A stretch of DNA of 64,000 bases, from assembly GCF_010389155.1 (NCBI RefSeq), contig NC_057763.1, forward strand, positions 44,560,645 to 44,624,644, read 5' to 3'. The notes below the pieces were generated by a model. The model was not told where the DNA came from and made no database searches. It saw nothing but the letters and a program-made list of their open reading frames with translations. Source of the stretch: Erigeron canadensis (Eukaryota; Streptophyta; Magnoliopsida; Asterales; Asteraceae). The number at the start of each line of letters is the position of its first letter. Positions within the stretch are counted from its first letter, which is position 1. Shown one piece after another: positions 37,797 to 47,815 of this stretch. The position numbers and the translations under genes are program-made.

Positions 37797-38346
37797 CAGG
37801 GACAGAGCCAGAACTTTTTTTGTGAGGGGGCAAATTTAAAAGGCTCTTATTATATTTATTAGAGTCATCTTTGAGGGGAAAAAAATTTTTAAACAAAAAT
37901 TAACTCTTAACAGAGAATTTAGAAAAAATGGACCCTTAAAATAATTTCGTCTGGGTGCCAGTTATGAGAACATCTATCTTTAACTTGAACATTGTTCTTT
38001 GCAATTTTAGAGCATGTGATAAATTTTGATACAATTACCCAAACAAATAAAATACTTTCTTCAACTTCTCTTTTTCAACTTCGTTAAAAATCAAAATAAC
38101 TGAAGATTTTTACTTTACCAATAGAAGATTTTATCTCAAAACTAATGCTCCCAACATAAGTAACATACTTCCAAAGAAGAGACTTATGACAACGATGGTG
38201 ACATTTGTATGTATAATGTATTTTCTGCATATTGTTACGAGTATTATTTAGGAATAAAACTATAAATATACCTCTAAAAAATTACATTATACCAAAATTG
38301 AAATGGGGGCAGTTGCCCACACAGCCCCTTTATGGAGCCGTCCCTG
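37797..38346. mobile_element. Non-autonomous hAT element, 550 bp
   Basis: Terminal inverted repeats CAGGGACAGAGCCAG at left and CAGGGACGGCTCCA on the complement of the right end. An exact 8-bp TSD, cgtagagg, lies at 37789-37796 and 38347-38354. An 8-bp duplication with CAGGG-type ends is typical of hAT elements. The interior is AT-rich with no transposase domain. Confidence 0.88.
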
Positions 38347-38529
38347 CGTAGAGGTGTCTTCGAATTCAAGCTGACATGGGAATAAATTAATAAAAGACAT
38401 TAATTGTGACTTGTAGTGTTGCACTGTTGTGGATAATACCTTTCCTTAGTTGGTGCAATTTAATTAGGTTTCTATTAGCTTGGTGTTTTAGGTTTGTTTA
38501 TACAATATAGGGCCCTACAATATTTTTTA

Positions 38530-38760
38530 GGGATTTGCTAACTAGTGTCCCTAGCGTACTAGTTAAGAAGCATTTAATGAACTTGTTATTTCCTTATTAA
38601 TCAAAAATTTTATTTAATGTGTATTAATTTAACTCAATAATTTCTATTTTTAATTGAATAATTAATACATATTTATATATTTTAAGAAAGTTAGACTTCA
38701 ATAAATACTTCATTAAATGTTTCTTAACTAGTGCACTAGGGGCACTAATTAGCAAATCAC
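38530..38760. mobile_element. MULE-type MITE, 231 bp
   Basis: Inverted repeats of about 50 bp: left gggatttgctaactagtgtc, complement of right gtgatttgctaattagtgcc, continuing through ctagttaagaa and catttaatgaa. An exact 9-bp direct repeat, tatttttta, flanks it (38521-38529 and 38761-38769). The 9-bp length points to a Mutator-like transposase. The AT interior has no ORF. Confidence 0.8.
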
Positions 38761-39270
38761 TATTTTTTAATAAAAGACATTGTAATTTATCTTAATATGT
38801 ATTCCTCCTACTAAGTATTGAGTGAGAGATTTTCTAGCGTGGATCCAATTAAGATAACATAAACTAATTAAACAATCTTTTGTGATATTTGATCCACGCT
38901 TTTCAAAAAAGAAAAACATGAATCAAATTCGAAATAAACCTATAAGTACTTGATCTAAAACAAAAACTGACCCAATAAAAATCGGGTCCAAAATAAAAAT
39001 TGCCTAGATTAAAAATAGTAATGGGCCAAATATGACCCATCACTATTCATTTCCATCACAATTATTAAAGTATATAATATAATACCTGTAATAAAATTGT
39101 TTATTTAAATGAGAGTGAAATTTTGTGAGGAGCACCAACACTCTTTTAATCTTGTCACCCTTGTTTACCTACTTTTTATCTCTAAACTATTTATATGTTG
39201 TGATTATTTTGCTTTGTTTAGTTTTAATCTGTTAGGGGAAAAAGAAGTCTAGCACATGACGAAACAACTA

Positions 39271-39492
39271 GTTAGCATAGTGTAGTGGTAAGCTCATATA
39301 TAGGGGCAATGAAAGGAGACCGAAACCCTGAACCAAACAGGTCTTTTATTAATTTATTGTTGTGACTTTAGGCGAACAGGTTATTAGGTGTTTCTTGACT
39401 CATGGAGCTACTGGATTCCGTACAGTTAGGTGGGGTTGGGTCGCCCTAAATGGAGTTTTCGACTGCAGATTAATGGGCAGTCAAAAAAAAAA
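39271..39492 (+). mobile_element. SINE with oligo(A) tail
   Basis: A tRNA-like head with box A (tagtgtagtggtaagc, from about 39278) and a diverged box B (gagaccgaaaccctgaacc, about 39317), a unique body, and a 3' end of ten A (39483-39492). Box spacing fits a tRNA-derived SINE. It is a different family from the copies at 3222 and 8389. No clear target duplication. Confidence 0.65.
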
Positions 39493-41218
39493 GAGCTAAT
39501 TAACTTTAAAAAAATTATATAGGATTCTCTAGGCCAACTTGAAACTCATCAATGTCACCAAGTTGAAACTCATCCATGTCAATCTCATACGATCTATTTT
39601 AATAATGTAGTAGTCGATTATTGTTGTATATTAAACTTTAAAAAGTCCGCTTCGATCTTGAGTATGGTTTATAGAATTCCAATTTGGATATTGAGAAAGT
39701 AAAAATAATGTACCTAACCAGTTCCCGTCTCAAAACTAACAAACGTTGAAGTCACTTTCAAAAGCATCATCTCTAACGTCATATTTCAATCTTCTATATT
39801 CACCTGAAATAGAAATAAAAATAAAAATAAAAGGTGGTCTTTTTAGAAAATTCGTTAAAACGCTTGATTTTCAAGAGCAACTCATGATTAATTACTAATA
39901 TACAGAATTATCTAATTAGCTCACAAGTAATCAATAATTATGACCGTTTTCTTTTCAATCTGTTGCCACATTGATAAGTACAAGCAAGATTAAGACATTC
40001 TCTCTTTTAGCTATTTATCTATGAGCAGATAAGATGGTGTCATATATATGTTGATGTGACAAATTTGGCTTTCAAATAGGACAACAATCACGTGGAGGGG
40101 GTATGGGTTGGTCACATGACAAACTACCTTTGATGTGCTCTTATTTCACTATGTAATTGGGAAGTTATATTCATAACACAAAGTTTTATTACCAAAACCA
40201 AGTATTATTAACTTGTAAAAGCCATATATAATTGTTAAGCTTGCAAGATCTTTGGAGCCATTTTATGGGTTTTTTTGCTGGTAAAAAGCAAAGGTTCATC
40301 CTAAAAATTATAAAGCTCTAAAGGACGGAAACATAAAAATTTGTTTACATGGTTGAAACTTTTTGTTTTAATTATTGGTGTTATAATAGAGTCTTAATTT
40401 GGTGGTTAAGAAATTCACCTATATAAACACATCAAACCAAAGATACTATATATTAGTATGAATAATAATGCTAAAGTAATTTGAGCTTACTAATTAATGT
40501 AGTATTTTAACTCAAAATTTTCCTACCTGACAAATAAATGAAATTTTTTAATGTAGTTTTAGAAAGTTTAAGTTTGGTTGTAATTAAGAGCAAACCGTAT
40601 GGATTCTGCATGTTCGAGAGGGGAAGAAGATTAAAATGGGAAATGATTAATCTTCCTAAGTAAGTAGCCTAAAAATCCTTTTAATCACTAGATAATACCA
40701 TATGGAAAAATCAAAAGTGGAGGTGAAGAAAGATAATGAATAGATTACACATTATATTATATTAGGAGGATTTTTAGGCTATTTTTTTAAAATGATTGAT
40801 CATTTTCCGATTAACATTAGTCCAAGATTCTTTTGAACTAGCTAGTCTCCTATATGTAACAAGTCTCCTAAAAAGATTCTTGAAGTTAATACAAATTTTT
40901 AAAAATTAAAAGATGATATATATGATGTAGAAGTATTCTCGTATTTCTCCATTTATGGATTTCTTGGTATAGCAAGTTTAAGATGACTACAAATGATTTT
41001 AGCTCCTAAACAGGTTTTATCCAAGTTTTGAGTTCTATCCTTAGGGATAACAAGTCTTGGGGTTTTTTCATCTAGATACTTGTAACGACAAATGCTCAAC
41101 ATCTCGTTGTTTATGGTACGTGAAAACTTCACCGATGTCACATACGGAATGTTTGGAGGGGAAAAAAAACGAGATCTACAAATATTCAAAAGACTTGTCC
41201 TTTTCAAGTGAGGGAAAT
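39493..41218. other. Gene-free DNA
   Basis: No recognised gene. The minus-strand open frame 40953-41291 (112 aa) has no recognisable domain and runs into the repeat array. Confidence 0.5.
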
Positions 41219-41260
41219 TATATATATATATATTAAAAACAAATCTTAGGAATTCGTGCA

Positions 41261-42002
41261 AACTACAGTAATTTTTTTTTTTTGTCCCCACCTATATCTT
41301 TTTCCACTTTTTTTTAGTAACTAAGTGTGTTTTTTTTTTGTCCCCACCTATATTTTTTTTTCATTTTTTTGGTATTTAAATGTTTGTCCATACCCATCTC
41401 TTTTTTTAAATTTTTGGGGATTATAAGTTTTTTTTTTTAAGTTTTAAGTTTTTATCTTAAAAATAAGGGTAATAGAGGGAATCCTAGCCCCGGTACCACA
41501 ATTAAATATTTATCAACTCACCACGTATGAGTCATATGATGCCGGTACAATACACCCATCCTAATCCTTGCATAATCAACGTGTAAAGATTAGTATACTT
41601 TTTATTCTTTTTATATTCACCACATAAGTTTCAATCTTTACAAACTACAGTAACTTTTTTTTTTGTCCCCACCTATATCTTTTTCCAATTTTTTTTTCTT
41701 TTTTGTCCCCACCTATATTTTTTTCATTTTTTTGGTTTTTAAATGTTTGTCCATACCCATCTCTCTTTTTAAATTTTTGGGGATTATAAGATTTTTTTTA
41801 AAGTTTTAAGTTTTTATCTTAAAAATAAGGGTAATGGAGGGAATTCTAGCCCCGGTACCACAATTGAATATTTATCAACTCACCACGTATGAGTCATATG
41901 ATGCCAGGACAATACACCCATCCTAATCCTTGCATAATCAACGTGTAAAGATTAGTATACTTTTTATTCTTTTTATATTCACCACATAAATTTCAATCTT
42001 TA
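41261..42002. repeat. 382-bp direct tandem duplication
   Basis: Copy 1 starts at 41261 (aactacagtaa) and copy 2 at 41643, with only a few differences. Each copy has tttgtccccacctatat twice, then ccccggtaccacaatt, ccacgtatgagtcatatgat, and ends in agtatactttttattctttt. The high identity points to a recent duplication. The ends merge into the degenerate array that follows. Confidence 0.88.
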
Positions 42003-43110
42003 CACTTTTAACACTACACTATAATACTTTTTAGTAAATAATAGTATACTTTTTATTCTTTTATTCTTTCTATTTTCACTACATAAGCTTCAATCTTTAC
42101 ACTTTTAACACTAAACTATAATATTTTTAAATAAAGAATAGTATACTTTCTATTCTTTTTATCTTCACCACAAAAGTTTCAATCTTTACACTTTTAGCTT
42201 TTTATTCTAATTAATAAAAATCTTTGGAGATCAATTGATTATTTATTATAATATATATATTAAAAACAAAGTCTCAAAAAACGTGTAAAAGATAGTATAC
42301 TTTTTATTTTTTTTATTTTCACCACATAAGTTTCAATTTTTACATTTTTAGCACTAAACTATAATACTTTTTAGTAAATTTTTTGTTCTATTTATTTTCA
42401 CCACAAAACTTTCAATCTTTACACTTTTAACGCTAAACTAAATATTTTTTAGTAATAGTATACTTTTTTTTCTTTTTACTTTCACCGCAGAAGTTTCAAT
42501 CTTTACACTTTTAGCATTAAACTATAATACTTTTTAGTAAACTTTTTATTTTTTTTATTTTCAACACAAAACTTTCAATCTTTACACTTTTAGCACTAAA
42601 CTATAATATTTTTTAGTAAACTTTGTATTCATTTTATTTTCACCATAATATTTTAACTCATTACACTTTTAGCACTAAATTTTCATAGTTTTTAATTTTC
42701 TTTCATTTTAAGGTACGGGAAAGCGTGTACAGAATAATATACTTTTATTTTATTTTTTATTTTCACCACAATAGTTTCACTCTTTACACTTTTAGAACAA
42801 AACTTTTATAATTCTTAGTAAACTTTTTAATCTTTTTATTTTCACCACAATATCTTAACTCCGAACACTTTTAGAACTAAATTTTTCTACTTTTTGATAA
42901 TCTTTTATTTTAACTACAACATTTTAATAGGAAAAGTTGTAAAGAATAATAAACTTTCTATTCATTTTATTTTCATCACAACATTTTAATCCCTTATACT
43001 TTTAGCACTAAATTTTTAAAATTTTTGCTTTTCTTTTATTTTCACCACAACAAGTCTCTTACACTTTTAGCACTAAACTTTTACGCGAACGACTTTTACT
43101 TTCACACAAA
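42003..43110. repeat. Degenerate AT-rich minisatellite array
   Basis: Many diverged tandem copies of a unit of about 80-100 bp containing tactttttattctttttatt, ttcaccacaaaagtttcaat, ctttacacttttagcacta and aactataatactttttagta. It follows the 382-bp duplication and ends just before the helicase fragment. A start-like tatatatattaaaaacaaa occurs at about 42250 as well as at about 41225, resembling AT-rich 5' ends of plant Helitrons; that link is inference. Confidence 0.75.
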
Positions 43111-43189
43111 ACTTTTACAGTTCATTTTTTTACTGACCAAATGTCAGTTTTTAATAATTTGAATAATACATGTTTTCTTCAAAAAGTTT

Positions 43190-43948
43190 ATGGCACATTA
43201 TCTCTTAAATAATAACGCTATTTATGATCTTATTGAATTCATATACGATGAAGATTGCCTCAAAAACATTCGGCCAGAAACTCTTTCTCAAAAGGCAATC
43301 GTCTGTCCCAAAAATGATACTGTTAATGAAATTAATGATTTGATACTTCTCAGAGCTCCAGGAGATAGCAAAGTCTACCTTAGCACTGATTTAATTACTC
43401 CCCATATTGGCTATCAATCAGATACTGAAACTTTATACCCACCAGAATATTTAAATATGCTAGACTTCAGTGGTCTCCCCGCTCACCGACTTGAGTTAAA
43501 AGTTCATTCTCCTGTTATTCTTTTAAGAAACATCAATCAAACATTGGGCCTCTGTAATGGTACTAGATTAATCGTTACACACTTATTACCAAGGGTCATC
43601 GAGGCACAAGTAATAACCGGTAAAGCTATTGGACATCGTGTTTACATACCCAGAATCTCTTTAACATATACTGACAAGGAGCTCCCCTTCACTCTTAAAA
43701 GAAAACAGTTCCCATTACGGCTTTGTTACGCAATGACCAATAACAAAAGCCAAGGTCAATCTCTTAACAAGATTGGAGTTTACTTACCACAACCTTTCTT
43801 TGGCCACGGTCAGCTATATGTTGCCTTTTCATGAGCTACCTCCCCTGACGCATTGAAAGTGCTCATTGTACCGACTGAACAAAACAATGACACAGAAACA
43901 AAAAACATTGTCTACTCAGACTTCTTACAAGAAATCGGCCCGTTTTAG
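43190..43948 (+). pseudogene. Helitron PIF1-like helicase, C-terminal fragment
   Basis: Encodes the last part of a Helitron RepHel helicase domain: SQKAIVCPKNDTVNEIND, YPPEYLNMLDFSGLPAHRL, LELKVHSPVILLRNINQ, GLCNGTRLIV, RKQFPLRLCYAMTNNKSQGQ and the final GQLYVAFS. A TGA at 43832-43834 stands where Arg of the (S)RATS motif is expected, after which ATSPDALKVLIVP continues to TAG at 43946-43948. The upstream Rep domain and Walker A/B regions are absent here; an earlier helicase part lies downstream at 46849. It is transcribed towards the RPA1-like gene. Confidence 0.9.
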
Positions 43949-44213
43949 GTACATATTAGTATCCGATCAGTTATACTTTATCTAATACACATCATGTTTA
44001 TTGTCTTACTTACATGTAGTCGTTTCCATAAGAATACAGTTATCTTGCATGAACTACTAAAAAAAATAAAAAATAAACAACCTTCGTTTACTGATTATTA
44101 CTATTTTCCTTATTGAGCTTCTCCACTATTGCAATACTACATACCACTCGGAAACAATATAGGCTGATACATTTTTTTAAAGGTACATTTATGAACAATT
44201 TGCAACCCCTAAA

Positions 44214-46505
44214 ATGACGCTGAAGTTACTTAAGGATATAAAGTACCCCGACTACCCTGAAATGATTGAGGTTCGTGTCGTCAACAAATGGCATTCGCGA
44301 AACAACAGCCAACAATTCTCATATCTCTTTGTTGACATAACTGTAAGCCCTATCCTTCTCTTAAACTTCTTTTCTTTACACGTTTTGTTTACTTATTTAT
44401 CCTATCATTATACGTTCCTAAACTCACTTTTTGTTATAAAAGGGATATTCAATTGAGGCACAGGCTCTTTCGATTGACGAAACCCATCTAGATAAAGTCG
44501 TCACCCTAAACCAATGCTACAGGATCACAAAGTACACCACCATAAAAGGCAGAAAGTATGCGCCTGTTGTTCCCCATCCTGTATTACTAAGACTCAATCG
44601 CCACACACAATTCCAGTTAGTGACTAATGACAAAATACCCGATTACTACTTTAACTTTGTCCCTTTCGAGAAACTCAAAGATCACGTTACTAAAGGAAGC
44701 GCTTTGTTAGGTAACTTTTTTTAAACGTTATTAGTTTTTACTTCTATCATTATGTAAAGTAAAAAATTCTCCTTAAAAATCCATATATATTACACTTCTC
44801 ATTGATACTCCCCACATTGAAATGGAACTTGATAATTCATCAAACATTTTGTTTATGGTGCAGATTATTTTGGGCGTGCAGAATCCATAACTGATATGAT
44901 ACCAACCATAGCGAAAAAAACAGGAGACCCCCTTCACTTAAGGCGAGTAACCATTATGGATGACAGGTAACATTAACACAACAGAAAAACCCATTTCCTA
45001 ATTTTACTATCCTCTTTAGCTAAAACAAATGTTATAAACAATGACACTACCCTCAGATATTAACTACAACTTTCTTATAACGTTAAACTCCCCTCTCACT
45101 TTAAACAGAAACAGGACAACTGAAGTGACATTATGGGAAGATAAGGGTCGTAAAGTGGAGAAAGCAACTGCCTTACATCAAATCGTTGCAGTCACAGCAG
45201 TATTTGCCTCTGAATTCCAGCGTACATTTCTCAACCTCAACATACTTTGTATTTTTTTTTAACTTCAAACAACAACGGGCTAACAAATCTGTGTAATTTT
45301 TCACAACGGAAATTGTTCAACTAACATCGACAGATGCCACAAAGTTTTTCGTTAATCCACCAATACCTAATCTTGATCACCAATAACGTTATAATTTGTG
45401 AATTTCAAGGTATCAAATTTATCATATACAGATTTGCCAATATCGCGCATACACGAGTAGGACCGACACAAAACATTGTCCCCTTAGCATCAACACAAAA
45501 GATTGTTATTCGCGACTTACCCACAAAAGGCCAGTCTGAGTTCAACGTAAGCCACGCATTCCTCTTACTATACCTCATAGATACAATACAACAGCATGTT
45601 AATTGGTAATATTTTATACTTTTATATTTGTAGCTACAACAAAAATGATTAATACTACTACTATAACCTTTGTTATTATGGTTTTCGCAGCGTGTTCCAT
45701 TATCATGTGAAGCCACAATAACAGATATCTTTGCCTATAGATCATGGTATTATCCCGCCTGTCAATATTGCTCACGTGGTGTAAATCAAGAAATGAATAG
45801 GCAAGGTGAAATATTGTGGCGTTGCCGTACCCATGCCACCATGGACAAACCAACACACCTGTAAGCTACTAAAGCCATCATACTTTGAATTTACATTATA
45901 ATAACTAATAACCAAATATAAATACAGGTACGCCTTAAACGCTCTCATCACAGATGAAACAGGTTCAACTGATGCAATCTTCTTCAATCGAGCAGTAGAA
46001 CAACTAACTGGCATTTCGTGCCATGAATTGGTTAAAACTGAAAATTGCATTGACCCAAAAGTTCTACCACAACAAATAAGAAAACTTTATGGACAATGTC
46101 ATATGTTACAGTTGACTGTTAAAACAGATGGTACCGTTCACGTTAACAACATACTTGAAGCAAATGCACCACTCTCACTGAAACAGCAACCCACTGAAAC
46201 ATCTTCCCTCTATCACCCAACAACCCCCACACCCAAGCAACGAAAACGTTTGACAGAACACGGCAGCATGGATACATCAGGTACTTTTTTTTAACAACCA
46301 CCAACTTACTTTCATCATAACACTCACTAACGTCGTTTGTGACTTCTTACCAGAAATTCCACCCCCTCCAAAACAATCAAAACATCAAAAAGAAAGTACT
46401 CAAGGTCTATACCTGCTCAATGAAACAAACCTTAGCACCATTATAACTCATTATTGTATTGTTTCTAAAGGATCACTTTTGTTGATCAACAGAATGATAT
46501 GGTAA
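44214..46505 (+). pseudogene. RPA1-like gene of a Helitron
   Basis: Single-stranded-DNA-binding replication protein A large-subunit homologue, of the kind many plant Helitrons carry downstream of the helicase. Exons inferred by frame and GT-AG sites: 44214-44342, 44443-44710, 44864-44966, 45109 to about 45220, about 45309-45384, about 45421-45550, 45691-45860, 45928-46280, about 46352-46505. Early exons give OB-fold text (ITKYTTIKGRKYAPV). Later ones give the zinc-ribbon C-terminal domain (YYPACQYC ... WRCRTH) and TDETGSTDAIFF. The acceptor before 45309 reads acaacg instead of ...ag, and the donor near 45220 is unclear, so splicing is probably broken. Domain identity is firm; exon edges in the middle are approximate. 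Confidence 0.75.
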
Positions 46506-46848
46506 TTGCTGCAGTAACAGAACGCAAACGGAGTAATGCATGCTTGCTATTTTTGGGTCTTCTACGACCAACTTAACATCTGTGATGTAACTTTATATAA
46601 TTTGGAACGTCTAAACGACCACTAACGCTATTAGGTTAAGGCACGGTTGTATCTTTTTGTACTTTCTCTAATCTACCAATTAGGAATATATCGTTTTGTA
46701 CATGACAATAACATGAATGGTAGTTGACGATGCAACCATCTAAACTGTGTCCTGCTCTAACATGCAACTTACTTCAAATGCATACAGTTGTGTTTACACA
46801 TAATACTTCACAAGTTTATCTTACCATAAAGAAAGTACCATACACACT
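46506..46848. other. Gap between Helitron pieces
   Basis: No coding region recognised. A Helitron 3' end (hairpin plus CTRR) was looked for here and not found. Confidence 0.4.
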
Positions 46849-47496
46849 ATGTTAATGATTATGTTATATAAAACGCATATGTTGCTTTTTTGTGACGTAT
46901 CAAATCCTATGGAGTTCTGGGAAAATCAATGGACTAAAATGGGCGATGACCTTCAACATAAATACCAATTGGTGAACGAAGATGACCTTAAACAATATGT
47001 TCTATACGAGCTTCAGTTGTTGTTCAATTCAGGAGCCACAAATGCATCATTAGCAGATTTCGGGTTACTGTTGCCTCCAGCAGATCTTCTTTTATGTTTA
47101 AGAAACCGTTTATTGATGGAGGAGAAAAATTATGACAGAGAACAACTTTCAAAGGAGCATAATCTGCAAAGACAAAGACTTCATCCTCAACAATTGCTTA
47201 TATACAACGAAGTAATAGGTGGAATCACACAATAATCTCAAGTTCTCATATTTGTCTACGGCCATGGTGGTACAGGCAAAACATATTTGTGGAACACTAT
47301 CATTGCAGGCTTACATTCTCAGGGCAAGATCGTTTTAGCAGTTGCTGCTTCTGGAATTGCATCTTTGTTGTTACCCGCGGGTCGAACTGCTCATTCAAGA
47401 TTCAAGATACCCATTAATTTAACCAACGCCTCAATTTGTCATATAACTAAGAATACCCACCTAGCACAGTTATTAGCCAAAACTTCTCTCTTTTAG
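46849..47496 (+). pseudogene. Helitron helicase, linker and Walker A fragment
   Basis: Encodes the segment just before and through the Walker A motif of a PIF1-like Helitron helicase: CDVSNPMEFWENQWTKMGDD, an ELQLLFNSGATNASLADFGL-type linker, LHPQQLLIYNEV, a TAA at 47233-47235, then VYGHGGTGKTYLW (Walker A) and AVAASGIASLLLPAGRTAHS. The text stops at LAKTSLF, just before the expected Walker B (DE). It therefore does not overlap the C-terminal fragment at 43190, yet lies downstream of it. The order is permuted relative to an intact Helitron. Confidence 0.9.
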
Positions 47497-47776
47497 TAAT
47501 ACCAAATTGCAAAAGTTTCACTCATACTTAAAATGAAACACAAAGTATTTTGAAAAATATAAATATTAATTAGTTTGATGATTTAGAGATCGTAACTTTA
47601 AAAACTTTAAATCTAGATATTGAATATGTTCAACTTTATATCAGCTAATAATCAGTTATTTATAATTTATAATATTAAATATTAATATATACATGCACAT
47701 ATACATATAAATATATAATAAACATATCATTGATATAACTAAATGGTCCGGTTTGGTTAAAACATACCATTTTATA

Positions 47777-47779
<3 letters not shown>

Positions 47780-47814
<35 letters not shown>
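47780..47814. repeat. Poly(A) run, 35 bp
   Basis: Thirty-five uninterrupted A after tatata. It could be the tail of an unrecognised plus-strand retroposon or simple slippage. No matching 5' head is identified. Confidence 0.8.

Positions 47815-47815
<1 letters not shown>

Noticed and set aside
39271..39345. tRNA gene
   Set aside because: Boxes A and B are tRNA-like, but no acceptor stem or cloverleaf can be drawn and an oligo(A) tail follows, so a SINE is the better call.
40953..41291. 112-aa minus-strand open frame
   Set aside because: It runs through homopolymer T tracts and into the repeat array; no domain and no coding-like composition.
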